Assembly (NCBI RefSeq): GCF_027596085.1 | Contig: NC_072467.1 | Location: 13,819,976 to 13,883,975, forward strand | Length of the DNA stretch: 64,000 bases | Origin: Anoplopoma fimbria | Taxonomy: Eukaryota > Chordata > Actinopteri > Perciformes > Anoplopomatidae | Direction: 5' to 3' | Shown: piece by piece, positions 1 through 10,868 of the stretch | Layout: every line of letters begins with the position of its first letter | Position numbering within the stretch: position 1 is the first letter of the stretch | Notes under the pieces: generated by a model | The model's input: only the letters and a program-made list of their open reading frames with translations | Told to the model about the DNA's origin: nothing | The model's database searches: none | Position numbers and translations under genes: made by a program

Positions 1-716
1 CATTGGGCGACATCAATCTGGAGCTGAAAAGCAAGCTGACAGCTAAACACAGACAACTGGAGTGGAAGGACCACGTAATAAAAGAAAAGGAGAAGGAGAT
101 TGAGGAGCTGAAGCAGGATATGTCAAGGCCGGTGCCCCCTGACACGTCGGATTTGATCCCCAAGTGCCAGTGGGTAATCAGAGAGCAGAGCAAAAAGATC
201 CAGGCGCTAATGGTACAAGTCAAGATGTTCCAATCGAAGGCCAACGAGTACAAGAGCGAGAGAGAGACACTGGCCGACAGGGCAGCGGCCATGAAAAAGT
301 TGTACCTGGATGAAAAAATGCAGACCAGGGAATTGTGGGAGGCCTTGGGGAAGAGCGGAACGTCGCAGGTGGCCAAAGACAAAACGGGCGACGTGTTGCA
401 CAAGCAGTCCACGGAACAAAAGGTGCAGGCCAAGGGGCCAACCCTCAAACCAAGTATTCCCTGCCTCCCGCACATCTCCAATAAGTCCCAGCTGAGGCCT
501 GACCTTAAATCAAGTCATGTGCAGTTAACCACCGCCCCAAATAAGTTCAACAAATCTGACGAGAAATCTGACCGAACCTTAACCAAAAATATCCATAATA
601 GGTCTACAGTCAAATCGAGTTACACCATTCTCCCACCCATCTCCAGGAATTCTTCACAGGTGCAGTCCGCAGCAGATCGGACAAGAATCTTCATGACTGA
701 ACCAGACCAACACTAA
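1..716 (+). CDS. 3' terminal exon of a coiled-coil protein gene (partial)
   Basis: An open frame enters from the left edge and ends at TAA 714-716, so only the last ~237 codons are visible. No start codon is assigned: the frame is read from base 3 and begins with TTG. The first ~115 residues are rich in Glu, Lys, Gln and Leu with heptad-like spacing (for example KEKEKEIEELKQD), predicting a coiled coil. The remaining tail is Ser, Lys and Pro rich and probably disordered, with repeated PPIS/LPHIS-like patches. It resembles the C-terminus of a ciliary or centrosomal coiled-coil protein, but I do not recognise the family. It lies upstream of klhl25 in the same orientation. A long open frame with ordinary coding codon usage makes chance unlikely. 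Confidence 0.65.
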   Translation, partial: LGDINLELKSKLTAKHRQLEWKDHVIKEKEKEIEELKQDMSRPVPPDTSDLIPKCQWVIREQSKKIQALMVQVKMFQSKANEYKSERETLADRAAAMKKLYLDEKMQTRELWEALGKSGTSQVAKDKTGDVLHKQSTEQKVQAKGPTLKPSIPCLPHISNKSQLRPDLKSSHVQLTTAPNKFNKSDEKSDRTLTKNIHNRSTVKSSYTILPPISRNSSQVQSAADRTRIFMTEPDQH

Positions 717-937
717 CTTCCGTAATATAACATGCACAACCTTCCGGAAAAACAATCTATAGACTCTTACAAACGTAATCCCTCTCAATCATCACTTACC
801 ACCACAATCGATCACAAACCACACAAATGTGGCCCTTTTGGTACATTCTAAAACCACTATTCTATCATATACAATATCTATTATTTTAGAAGAGAATTAG
901 GCATCTTGTGCATTTTGCCCATACGGTCTGTAAACAG

Positions 938-3368
938 CTATGAATTTTTAAAACCCTGCATATTCCCGACGGATCAAGACTTCTGAAGGTCAGACTCTTT
1001 AGGCCTTGTGTGTTATTTGTTTGTTAAAATGAGGGTGACTGCTGCTCAGGAGGTAGAACAGGTCTTCCACTAATCGGAACATCAGCGGTTTGATCCGTAG
1101 CTCCTCCATCCGGCATGTCGAAGTGTCCTTGGGAAAGACGCTGAACCCCAAATTGCTCCCGAAGGCTGTGCCGTCGGTGCGTGAGTGTTAGTGTGAATGT
1201 ATAGCGCTCCTGACGAGCAGGTGGCAGACAAACCTCTGCTCTCTACTCGTTAGGAGGCAACCTCTCAGCGGAGCGTGTGCACACACAAATATCTTCGCTT
1301 GTTAACTAGCTAGTTAATATCTGCTGGAGGAGTGGCCAACAGTGACGGTTGGTCGCTTCTCTTAGCTAGTTAGCTAGTTAGTTAATATCTGCTGGAGGAT
1401 GGACCAACATTGATTGTTGGTCGCTTCTGTTAGCTAGTTAACTAGTTAGTAAACATATACTGGGGCAGGGGCCAACTGTGACTGTTGGTTGCTTCCCTTA
1501 GCTAGTTAGCTAGTTAGTTAATACCTGCTGGGGGAGGGGCCAACTGTGACGCTATGCATTTTTAAAACCCTGCATATTCCCGACGGATCAAGACTTCTGA
1601 AGGTCAGACTCTTTAGGCCTTGTGTGTTATTTGTTTGTTAAAATGAGGGTGACTGCTGCTCAGGAGGTAGAACAGGTCTTCCACTAATCGGAAGATCAGC
1701 GGTTTGATCCGTAGCTCCTCCATCCGGCATGTCGAAGTGTCCTTGGGCAAGACGCTGAACCCCAAATTGCTCCCGAAGGCTGTGCCGTCGGTACGTGAGT
1801 GTTAGTGTGAATGTATAGCGCTCCTGACGAGCAGGTGGCAGACAAACCTCTGCTCTCTACTCGTTAGGAGGCAACCTCTCAGCGGAGCGTGTGCACACAC
1901 AAATATCTTCGCTTGTTAGCTAGCTAGTTAATATCTGCTGGAGGAGTGGCCAACATTGATTGTTGGTCGCTTCTGTTAGCTAGTTAACTAGTTAGTAAAC
2001 ATATACTGGGGCAGGGGCCAACTGTGACTGTTGGTTGCTTCCCTTAGCTAGTTAGCTAGTTAGTTAATACCTGCTGGGGGAGGGGCCAACTGTGACGCTA
2101 TGCATTTTTAAAACCCTGCATATTCCCGACGGATCAAGACTTCTGAAGGTCAGACTCTTTAGGCCTTGTGTGTTATTTGTTTGTTAAAATGAGGGTGACT
2201 GCTGCTCAGGAGGTAGAACAGGTCTTCCACTAATCGGAAGATCAGCGGTTTGATCCGTAGCTCCTCCATCCGGCATGTCGAAGTGTCCTTGGGCAAGACG
2301 CTGAACCCCAAATTGCTCCCGAAGGCTGTGCCGTCGGTACGTGAGTGTTAGTGTGAATGTATAGCGCTCCTGACGAGCAGGTGGCAGACAAACCTCTGCT
2401 CTCTACTCGTTAGGAGGCAATCTCTCAGCGGAGCGTGTGCACACACAAATATCTTCGCTTGTTAGCTAGCTAGTTAATATCTGCTGGAGGAGTGGCCAAC
2501 AGTGACGGTTGGTCGCTTCTCTTAGCTAGTTAGCTAGTTAGTTAATATCTGCTGGAGGATGGACCAACATTGATTGTTGGTCGCTTCTGTTAGCTAGTTA
2601 ACTAGTTAGTAAACATATGCTGGGGCAGGGGCCAACTGTGACTGTTGGTCGCTTCCCTTAGCTAGTTAGCTAGTTAGTTAATACCTGCTGGGGGAGGGGC
2701 CAACTGTGACGCTATGAATTTGTAAAACTCTGCATATTCCCGACGGATCAAGACTTCTGAAGGTAAGACTCTTTAGGCCTTGTGTGTTATTTGTTTGTTA
2801 AAATGAGGGCGACTGCAGCTCAGGAGGTAGAACGGGTCTTCCACTAATCGGAAGATCAGCGGTTTGATCCGTAGCTCCTCCATCCGGCATGTCGAAGTGT
2901 CCTTGGGCAAGACGCTGAACCCCAAATTGCTCCCGAAGGCTGTGCCGTCGGTGCGTGAGTGTTAGTGTGAATGTATAGCGCTCCTGACGAGCAGGTGGCA
3001 GACAAACCTCTGCTCTCTACTCGTTAGGAGGCAACCTCTCAGCGGAGCGTGTGCACACACAAATATCTTCGCTTGTTAGCTAGCTAGTTAATATCTGCTG
3101 GAGGAGTGGCCAACAGTCACGGTTGGTCGCTTCTCTTAGCTAGTTAGCTAGTTAGTAAACATATGCTGGGGGAGGGCCAACTGTGACTGTTGGTTGCTTC
3201 CCTTAGTTAGTTAGCCAGTTAGTTAGTTAGTTATCTAGTTAGTTAATACCTGCTGGAGGAGGGGCCAACAGTGACTGTTGGTTGCTTCCCTTAGCTAGTT
3301 ATCTAGTTAGTTAGTTAGTTATCTAGTTAGTTAATACCTGCTGGAGGAGGGGCCAACAGTGACTGTTG
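938..3368. repeat. Nested tandem array: ~614-bp units with 68-bp subrepeats
   Basis: The landmark GAGGGTGACTGC (or its variant) occurs at about 1031, 1645, 2191 and 2805, giving periods of 614, 546 and 614 bp. The short unit lacks exactly one 68-bp subrepeat. Each unit has a constant part (AT-rich lead-in, SINE-derived segment, TTAGGAGGCAACCTCTCAGC) and a variable part of 68-bp subrepeats. The subrepeats are built from TTAGCTAGTTAGCTAG plus CTGCTGGAGGAG and a short inverted repeat, CCAAC...GTTGG. The last unit decays into TTAG/TTAGC tetranucleotide runs between 3150 and 3368. Units are nearly identical, suggesting recent amplification or homogenisation. Confidence 0.92.
1031..1215 (+). mobile_element. 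tRNA-derived SINE segment in the first array unit
   Basis: The segment contains a polymerase III B-box-like motif (GGTTTGATCCG, near 1089) and then the SINE body phrase TGTCCTTGGGCAAGACGCTG (here with GGGAAAG) and TTGCTCCCGAAGGCTGTGCC. This body is shared, as a diverged relative, with the intact SINE at 59905-60191. The same segment recurs in the later array units at about 1645, 2191 and 2805, so it was carried along by tandem amplification and not inserted four times. The A-box is poor and no independent target-site duplication is visible. Confidence 0.7.
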
Positions 3369-4560
3369 TGTTCACTTGAGCATGAATGCAAAGAAAACAG
3401 AAAGAAAGCAATACAAATTGTCAAATAAAAATAAAAATAAAAAATACCCTGTGTCCCTGCATTAATTGTCCTGTTAAATGTAACAGCCATATGGTGCTCA
3501 AACCAGAATATTTTCTCTACCTCTGACATATTTTGAATGACTCTTAATTCTTTCACCCAAGACCAAGAGTCCTTCATATCCAAAGAAGGCTTTTGACATA
3601 GACAGCAGTTTGATCAAGTAATAGTAACTTTAGACGACTGTGTGATATCCCAGATAGAAATCTTGTTGTTATCTTGTTGTTCCGTATCTTTTGATCAGTA
3701 CATCGAGGATAGTTCCAAAATTGTCCTTGTTCACCTACACAACATAGTTAACATCATGTTTTTATTCCCCATCGCTGATAAAGAGTTCCTAATTCAAACC
3801 TTTTTTTTAATCATCCAGACTGGGTTGTTGCAAAGTCTTGTTATCAGGATTTCCACAAGGTAGAACTAGCAGTCTTCGCATGGTTCATAGCGTAGAATCT
3901 TCACTTAAACAAGAAAAATGTGACCATATCACATTAAGTGTCATGTTATAGTAGTACAATAGAAAAATGACCATTATACGTACGACACAACTACAAGGAA
4001 AACACCAAACAAACATCCAGCTCAGTCATATTGCACATATTGCAGTAAACATAATAACCTCACCTTTTCCCCCCAAAATTAAATTGATAAAATTGAAATC
4101 AACTAATATACTTTGCATATTTTTACTGCGGTAGTTCAGTAAAATAAACAGCAAATTGTAGCCTTCCTTTTCGCAGACGCAACACGGCGTTTTGCTTGAA
4201 TAAACGGTGAATTTAAATCTGTTGGGAACAACAAACTAAAAGACTGCCTGAGGGATGATGTCAGAATAACGTTTAATCTACTATTTATTATTGCTGCAAA
4301 GTAAAATATTGTACATTTCCTTTTCATACACCAGGGGGCAATGTTGATGTATGCTTTAAACAGAAATGAAAGGGGAAAAAACTGATATTGCCTGGCACTT
4401 TGTCATCAACAATGGAATGACACCTTACATAAGTAATGTAAACCCAATCTGGGAGGATTCTTCATCGATTTACTTTTTTTTCAGTTTTAACATTAGTTTT
4501 AATACATATTTTGATTCCAGATAAAAAAGATGTACTGTGTCAAGCGCCAACGTGCTATTG
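3369..4560. other. Intergenic AT-rich stretch
   Basis: AT-rich DNA between the tandem array and the klhl25 promoter. Short open frames on both strands lack coding codon usage. I see no RNA gene or recognised repeat. Confidence 0.5.
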
Positions 4561-4600
4561 TTTTGCTGCCGCCATTAACGGCCGCTCTCCCCTTCATCTC

Positions 4601-4842
4601 ATTGGTTGACAGGTCTCTGAAGTACCGCCTACCTTTATGTGACGCATTTCATTGGTCTTGGCTTGGCTTCTGCATAAAGTAAGTGACGAGGATTGGTCCA
4701 CGCAAATGTCAGTTGCTCTCGGCAAAGCCGTTGAAATCCCGCCTACTCTCACATTGATTGGATAAGACGCAAGCCTGCGACGGGTTGACAGAACGGGATT
4801 GGCTAACTAGACGTCAGTCACGATTCAGTCAAAAGCCATTGG
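4601..4842 (+). promoter_or_regulatory. klhl25 promoter with six inverted CCAAT boxes
   Basis: ATTGG, the reverse complement of the NF-Y box CCAAT, occurs at 4601, 4651, 4692, 4757, 4798 and 4838, all in one orientation, with spacings of 50, 41, 65, 41 and 40 bp. A CRE half-site (ACGTCA, 4811-4816) and other TGACG-like motifs lie among them. The cluster ends just upstream of a non-coding exon with a GTGAGT donor at 5026. No TATA box is evident, which suits an NF-Y-driven promoter. Assignment to klhl25 rests on position and strand; no transcript data were available. Confidence 0.65.
4692..4702 (+). promoter_or_regulatory. ERSE-II motif (ATTGGTCCACG)
   Basis: Exact match to the ER-stress response element II consensus ATTGGNCCACG, bound by NF-Y together with ATF6 or XBP1 in promoters such as HERPUD1. 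It coincides with the third ATTGG of the promoter cluster. Function here is inferred. Confidence 0.55.
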
Positions 4843-4862
4843 TTGTTGGTTCCTGTGCACTA

Positions 4863-5025
4863 TTGAAGGTTTTGTCTTCTCGTCGAAAACCAGTCAGACA
4901 GGCAGAGACAGTCAGAGACGTCTAGACACACTTAAGCGATTGTCACAGAAATATAATGTTTTTATCAACGGAGCCGATGGTCTACGTCCTTTGGATTTAA
5001 ATTAACACCTTCAAGTATTCTAATC
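4863..5025 (+). other. klhl25: Probable klhl25 non-coding exon 1
   Basis: The stretch following the CCAAT cluster contains purine-rich CAGACAGGCAGAGACAG sequence and ends at a strong 5' splice site (AATC/GTGAGT, donor at 5026). It contains no long open frame. The next plausible acceptor leading into a coding exon is at 14876-14877. The transcription start is approximate. Confidence 0.45.
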
Positions 5026-6497
5026 GTGAGTAAAACAGTCATCCCTGTTTGTATTTCCCAGGGGCAGTCGGATGCAGACCTCGGTGTAGCGTTAGACACC
5101 TCTACTGTGTTATTGTAAGAGGAATGAGCTCACTTAACGTTGGTGTCTCATCAGTTAATGACCACTTCAGGGCGCCGCAAACAGTCTGTTAACTCCTCAA
5201 AACGTCGTACAGTTGAGAATAAAGTGTTTGCTCCCGGCTGCATGCCACAGTGTGTGACTTTTACACAGGCGGTGTTGAGGAAAGTAACGTTAACGTGACT
5301 GAAGTTGAAGCACTGAAGTTAGCTGCACAGCAGAGCTAGCTCCACCTCGTTCACGCTGTCACGGTACGTTACTGCACAACTTGTTTGTGCCGTTCAAGCT
5401 GAAGCGATGTAAAGAGGCATCTAAACACCAGACAGCTTACCGTGCACCTACTGCTGACGTCGGCCAACAGCTGGCCAGAACCCCCGGCTGGTGTTTGTGT
5501 TTGAACGTCAAGTTAAACAGTCATTAGCTGGAGCGCTAACGGCTAGCTAGTTTCAAATCGCCGGGAAACTGTTTGGAAATTGGAGCAACTTGTCTGGTTA
5601 AAACCTATTTATCGTGTATAAGCCAGCCGTTATCGGTGAAGTAACAGGTTTGCCCGTTTCATTCACGGTCCGCTGTCAGTCATAGCAGGCTCACCCTTTG
5701 TTTTAACTCGTTTATTTGCCCTCTGTTGGGAACATTTTCTTGTTTTAGGAATGTAACGTTATTGCCATGCTGGTTAACCATTTAACGTCGGATTTAAACC
5801 ATTTAAGCGAATCTGACATGGCTGCACATGATTCAAAACAAAAGTCTGCGTTGACACGCGCACACAGACTCTAGTTGATGTTTACTTGTCGCTCTTCAGG
5901 GCCCTGACGTAGTCTCCATGAAAATCCATTTCATCCTCAAAGGCTGATGAAAGAAATTAATTATTAATCATGAATTCTCGTTTATTCTTTATTATTGGAC
6001 ATATGCATTCACAGATCATTGAACCACATTGCTGTCTTCTTGGTAGATGAAGCATGCTAGAAAAAAAGTAATAATTAGTTATTTAGCACATTTCTTAAAG
6101 ACTATGTAGCTCAAGTGCTGTACATTTAAAAATAAATAAAGACAGAAAACCTTCCTTTTATGAGGAAAGCATGCAGTTTGCACTTACATTTAAATGTTAT
6201 TAAAATTAAAATGAACAGAACAATAATAACTGGAAAACATTTTACATTTAAAATGATAAAGAAAACAACACATGGACATATGTTGTTGCTCTTTTATGTT
6301 TAAATACATAAAAGAGCATTTGAAAGACAGATGTGGGACTCTGTGGAAAGCAATTAAAGTGCTGTTAAAAAGAGGCTTGGAGAAAAAGGTGTTTGAAAAT
6401 GTCAACAGAGGCTACCTCTGTAATGTTTTTGGGTCAGCTATTCCTCAGTTTGGGAGCATAAGTAAAAAAAATCTGCATCTCGTCACTAGAAACCCAG

Positions 6498-6500
<3 letters not shown>

Positions 6501-6530
<30 letters not shown>

Positions 6531-6546
6531 TGTGTGAGTGAGTTTG
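6501..6546 (+). repeat. (TG)n microsatellite
   Basis: Dinucleotide TG run with a degenerate GAGTGTGTGAGTG end, inside klhl25 intron 1. Confidence 0.95.
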
Positions 6547-9263
6547 TGTTAAGAAATGCAAATAGTTTAAATCTCTTGGTCGCACTTATAAGTTGTCTCT
6601 TATTTTATCGCCGGCCCTATAGTCGTTCCCGTGGTCACTGGGCGTTGAGGCCATACCTCAGCGAAGCATCAAGTGTTGAGGAGCATTGGATTATTCATTT
6701 GATGAATATGTCCTAACCTCTGGAAGCCATTACTTTATAACATTAATGTCATAGAGCGAGAGAGCCTGATCTGCGTCTTTGGCAGGCAGCCTCCTCATCT
6801 TCTCCGCTTGCTTTCCTACAGCTATTTCTAGCTCAATGTAAAGGGTTGAAAAAAAATCTTTAGATTGATGCGCAGAAACAACTGACAGAGATGATATGAG
6901 AGGCACTCAGGGAAGTAACAGAGAAAGGGAAACTGTACAATAGAGAGAGAGAGGAGGGACATATCATCGTATTGAATTTGGTTCACACGCACAAACACTC
7001 CTCTTGAAATTATTATAATAACATGTTGATTTTGAAATGAGTCTTCTCTTAAATGGTGGGAATTGTGGAACAATGACACTTGAGGGGGAAAGAAAGAGAA
7101 ATTAATGTTGTTTTGTTCTGTGACTTTGGAGCATGCACCGTGTATGAAATTTAAAATATTTTCTTTTTTCTATAATTGCACAAGATCTAGCAGCAGCAAC
7201 AGCTGTTCACAAATCTAGACCCGGTTATGTTAGAGATAAAGACCTTTTTCGGACTGCCAGCTAAAATCAGTTTCTTAGCAGATTTGAGGAATTCTGGAGA
7301 GCTTTCTCCAGTCCGCCAATTTTCCTCGTCCATAGCTCCGTAAGCTGCTATGTTCCTGCTTGCTTGCATATTCTGGTAATAATTGCGGAACCACCTCCAT
7401 ACGTCCCGCTGCGTGTTGTTAATAGGGGGATTTTATTTCCGTAGATGGTCCCTGCTCAATCCATTCCCAAACCGTCAGTGTTTCCTTTTTGTAATGAGTT
7501 TTAGCAGCTAACTTTCTTACTAAGCGAACCTGTCGCTAAGCAACCATGGTAACACATTAGTCCATAACGCTTTTTTTCTCAGACGCAGAGCGAAATGGAA
7601 AGAGCAAAGGAATCAGACATCACAGCAGTGATATGTTGGCATTATACCACAGCTATAAACTATTCAGATCAATCAATCCCGCACCTACAGCACTCGATGG
7701 TCACCTAGGTTCAACTTTGGTACACTTGGCTTGAACTGTTCCTTGGCTCCTGGCTTGTGCGTTCCAAGTTTGTGGTTCAGTGGGTTGATTGCTCAGAGAA
7801 TGGACTTTACCATACTGCTGTCTGATTACGTGAATAGGGGTTGCAGGGGATTTGCTTATGTCTGACACTGTAAGATAACCTTGAGAGACTTTGTTAGTTG
7901 CACACACTGAAAATAAGTCAAAGTCATTATGTTTTTATTGAAGTCTGCCCCACTGAAGAATATAGAAATGTAATTTGTGGTATCTCGTAGGGATGTCAAG
8001 ATAGCAGAAATTCCCAAATTCCCCCAAGATTGAAAACAAAGCAATAAATCCCATGTACCTCAAAATACCCTCCTATATTACCATTTTTTTTCCTCGACAG
8101 AAATGTAATTTTACAAGATTACATTTGAACACATAATGATAACCTTTGGCTGACCACGAGGGAGGAAATTCGAGGGCAAGCCAGCGCCAGGGAGAGTTCC
8201 CACGAGGCAATCCTCCCACACTGTGCGGCCATTCCTAACCCGCTGTGAAGTAAAAGGGCGCACTGGACTTATAACACAAGACAAAACGAGGGGGTCATTG
8301 CAAAACAAAATGCTGCACACTAATCTATTTATGTTGATTATCTTGTTTTCATGTTGGTTGGAAGCCAAAATGTTAATTAAAATCGATCAATGATACAGTC
8401 CGAAAAGAAGTAGCGTTCCTACAACTGCTTTAGCTTCCACACACAGCTGTACAGTTTAAAAGAAGGATTGTTACGTACTAAATGCAAGTTGGATAACACT
8501 TGCTATCAAGCTTGGAGAGTTTTATATAATTTGCACCAAAGAGGGAAAATCAAACAGAAATGGGCATTGGGAAATTGACACCAAACGTAACAGAACTGTA
8601 CCGCGTCCATGTGCTACTTTTGCTAATACAACAGCATTGCCAACCAGAATAACACTTTTGCTGAAAAGTTCACAACGGTCAAGTTTAGCTGTCAACGCTG
8701 GCAGCATCTCACTTTAACGTAACAGCACCAAGCGGAGCCTAAGCTGTTTAGTTCACTGAGTTTGTCCCTGCAAACATAAACGGACAGTGTGAGATGAGGA
8801 TAATAATATCTTTGGTAGAACCAGCGTACGTTTACAGTACCGTTTAATGTACTGTTTACTGTTGGTGCACGTCGGAAAAGCTACAGGCTTGGCTTGTGTC
8901 CGCCTCCCGCATAACCACGACCAAAGATTGACCACACTCTTAGTGGTGACCCAGCCTGACCTCACATAAAGTCTGTGAGGTTTGAAGTTTGCATACTCAT
9001 TTTAGGTATGCAGCTCTTTCAAGCAAAATATGGCAGAATCGTTGTCTACCGAATCCAGAAAGCAATCTTTTAACAATCAATTGTGCAACCCAACCATTCA
9101 TTATATCGTTCAATGTAATTTGAATACATTATTACTTCTTCAGGTCTTAGAGACGTTTGTTTTTTGTTTTTTATATATAGTATATCTAAAAAGAGTTAAA
9201 AGACTTCCCCAGAAATGGGCCTTTTGTTAAAGAACTGTCTCCACACTTGCTCACTCTCTCTCA

Positions 9264-9265
<2 letters not shown>

Positions 9266-9352
<87 letters not shown>
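9266..9352 (+). repeat. (AC)n microsatellite
   Basis: An uninterrupted AC run of about 43 units preceded by CT-rich sequence, inside klhl25 intron 1. Confidence 0.97.
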
Positions 9353-9354
<2 letters not shown>

Positions 9355-10272
9355 GCACTGAGTGGCCACGGGCAACACGTCAAGTGGTGCAGCTATGCTA
9401 GCGGCGGGTAAACAAGCTCAGGCCTACTGACTACCAGCCTCTTTGAGAGGCCTCAGTCTATTCAGCAGCTCTGTTGGTATTCCACTGGCGAGCTGAGCTG
9501 CAAGACATGATGTGTGTGTTTGTGTGTTTGTGTGCCGGTAGAGGAAAGTTGAAAGTATGGCACTAGGATGCATTCAGAGCAAAGATGAAGAATGGGGCTA
9601 ACATCATCTCTAGTTAACTTCTTAATGTGGGTTCATATTTCCTTCAAGCTACTTAAGAATAGAAAAAAATATATTTTTTACATCTGACAATGTCATCTGT
9701 TCTGAATTGGCCTGTATCAACACTTTATTGCATGATGCGAAAATTATTTGTGACGTTGACTGTGATCCAGCAGCAACGAAACAGTTCTGTTCATGTGCAG
9801 GTGGTCAATTCATGATACAGCATTGCACATCACATCATTGCACACCCACTCACCACTAATATGATATGTGTAGAAACATACAGTGCAGGTGCATCTTCCC
9901 TAAATCTCTTTGTGTTCACTAGTCCCGTGTAGCAGTCCCGGGGATGCAGAACCCCCCTCACCTCCTGACCGTCAGTGCCTGTGCCTGGGTCAGCAACCTC
10001 TGTCACCGTAAGTTAGCCTGCCAGTGGAATGAAGCCCCGCAAACCCTTACAAAAAAAAAAAAAAATATATATCCCTTTGGTTTAGTTATCTCTGCCTGCC
10101 CCCCTCCCATCCGTGCATCCCCAGCCAGTTTGCCGGCTCAACAAACGCCATGGTTACGCATGTCTTTTCAATGCGACTTCTGTGATTGTGTGCCCCCAGA
10201 CAGGTGCTCAGCTGTGTCAGCATACGTGTGTCCACTTTTGACACTTCAATGCGACCTGCCTCATCGGATGTA

Positions 10273-10868
10273 CAGCGGGTAAAATAAGTATTGAACACGT
10301 CACCATTTTTCTCAGTAAATATATTTCTAAAGGTGCTATTGACATGAAATTTTAACCAGATGGCGGTAACAACCCAAGTAATCCATACATACAAGAAGTT
10401 TAGAAATCCTTCTGTAACCAATGCCATCAGTATGTTTTGCAACAATAAGGTTGCGAAGGTCTTGAGAGAGCTCTTTGCTTTTACCCATCATGAGATGCTT
10501 CTTGTGTGACACCTTGGTAATGAGACACCTTTTTATAGGCCATCAGTTGGGACTGAACCAGCTGATATTAATTTGCACTGACAAGGGGCAGGATTGCTTT
10601 CTAATTACTGATAGATTTCAGCTGGTGTCTTGGCTTTCCATGCCTTTTTGCACCTCCCTTTCTTCATGTGTTCAATACTTTTTCCCTGTGTCATTCCATT
10701 TTATTACACATAACTTAATTTCTGAACTTATTTGTTTGGTTTTCTTTGTATGTATGGATTACTTGGGTTGTTCCCAACATCTGGTGAAACTTTCATGTCA
10801 ATAGCACCTTTTAGAAATATATTTACTGAGAAAAATGGTGACGTGTTCAATACTTAATATACCCGCTG
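10273..10868 (-). mobile_element. Internally deleted Tc1-type DNA transposon with ~120-bp TIRs
   Basis: Both ends begin CAGCGGGTA and form terminal inverted repeats of about 120 bp (left 10273-10392, right about 10748-10868) with a few mismatches. A TA dinucleotide flanks each side (10271-10272 and 10869-10870), the target duplication of the Tc1/mariner superfamily. The interior keeps only the N-terminal end of a transposase frame on the minus strand. At 596 bp it is a non-autonomous deletion derivative of a longer element. Confidence 0.93.
10393..10491 (-). pseudogene. Tc1 transposase N-terminal fragment
   Basis: Read on the minus strand from ATG 10489-10491, 33 codons are open and give MMGKSKELSQDLRNLIVAKH followed by TDGIGYRRISKLL. 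This is the beginning of the helix-turn-helix DNA-binding domain of Tc1-like transposases, which start MGK(T/S)KELS. The frame then runs straight into the inverted repeat, so the rest of the DNA-binding domain and the whole DDE catalytic domain are missing. It cannot encode an active transposase. Confidence 0.85.

Noticed and set aside
7187..7369. 60-codon minus-strand frame starting MQASRNIAAYGAMDEENW
   Set aside because: The composition looks somewhat protein-like, perhaps from an old transposable element, but I could not match it to a family.
10086..10445. 119-codon minus-strand frame
   Set aside because: It crosses the left inverted repeat of the Tc1 element out of frame with the transposase remnant.
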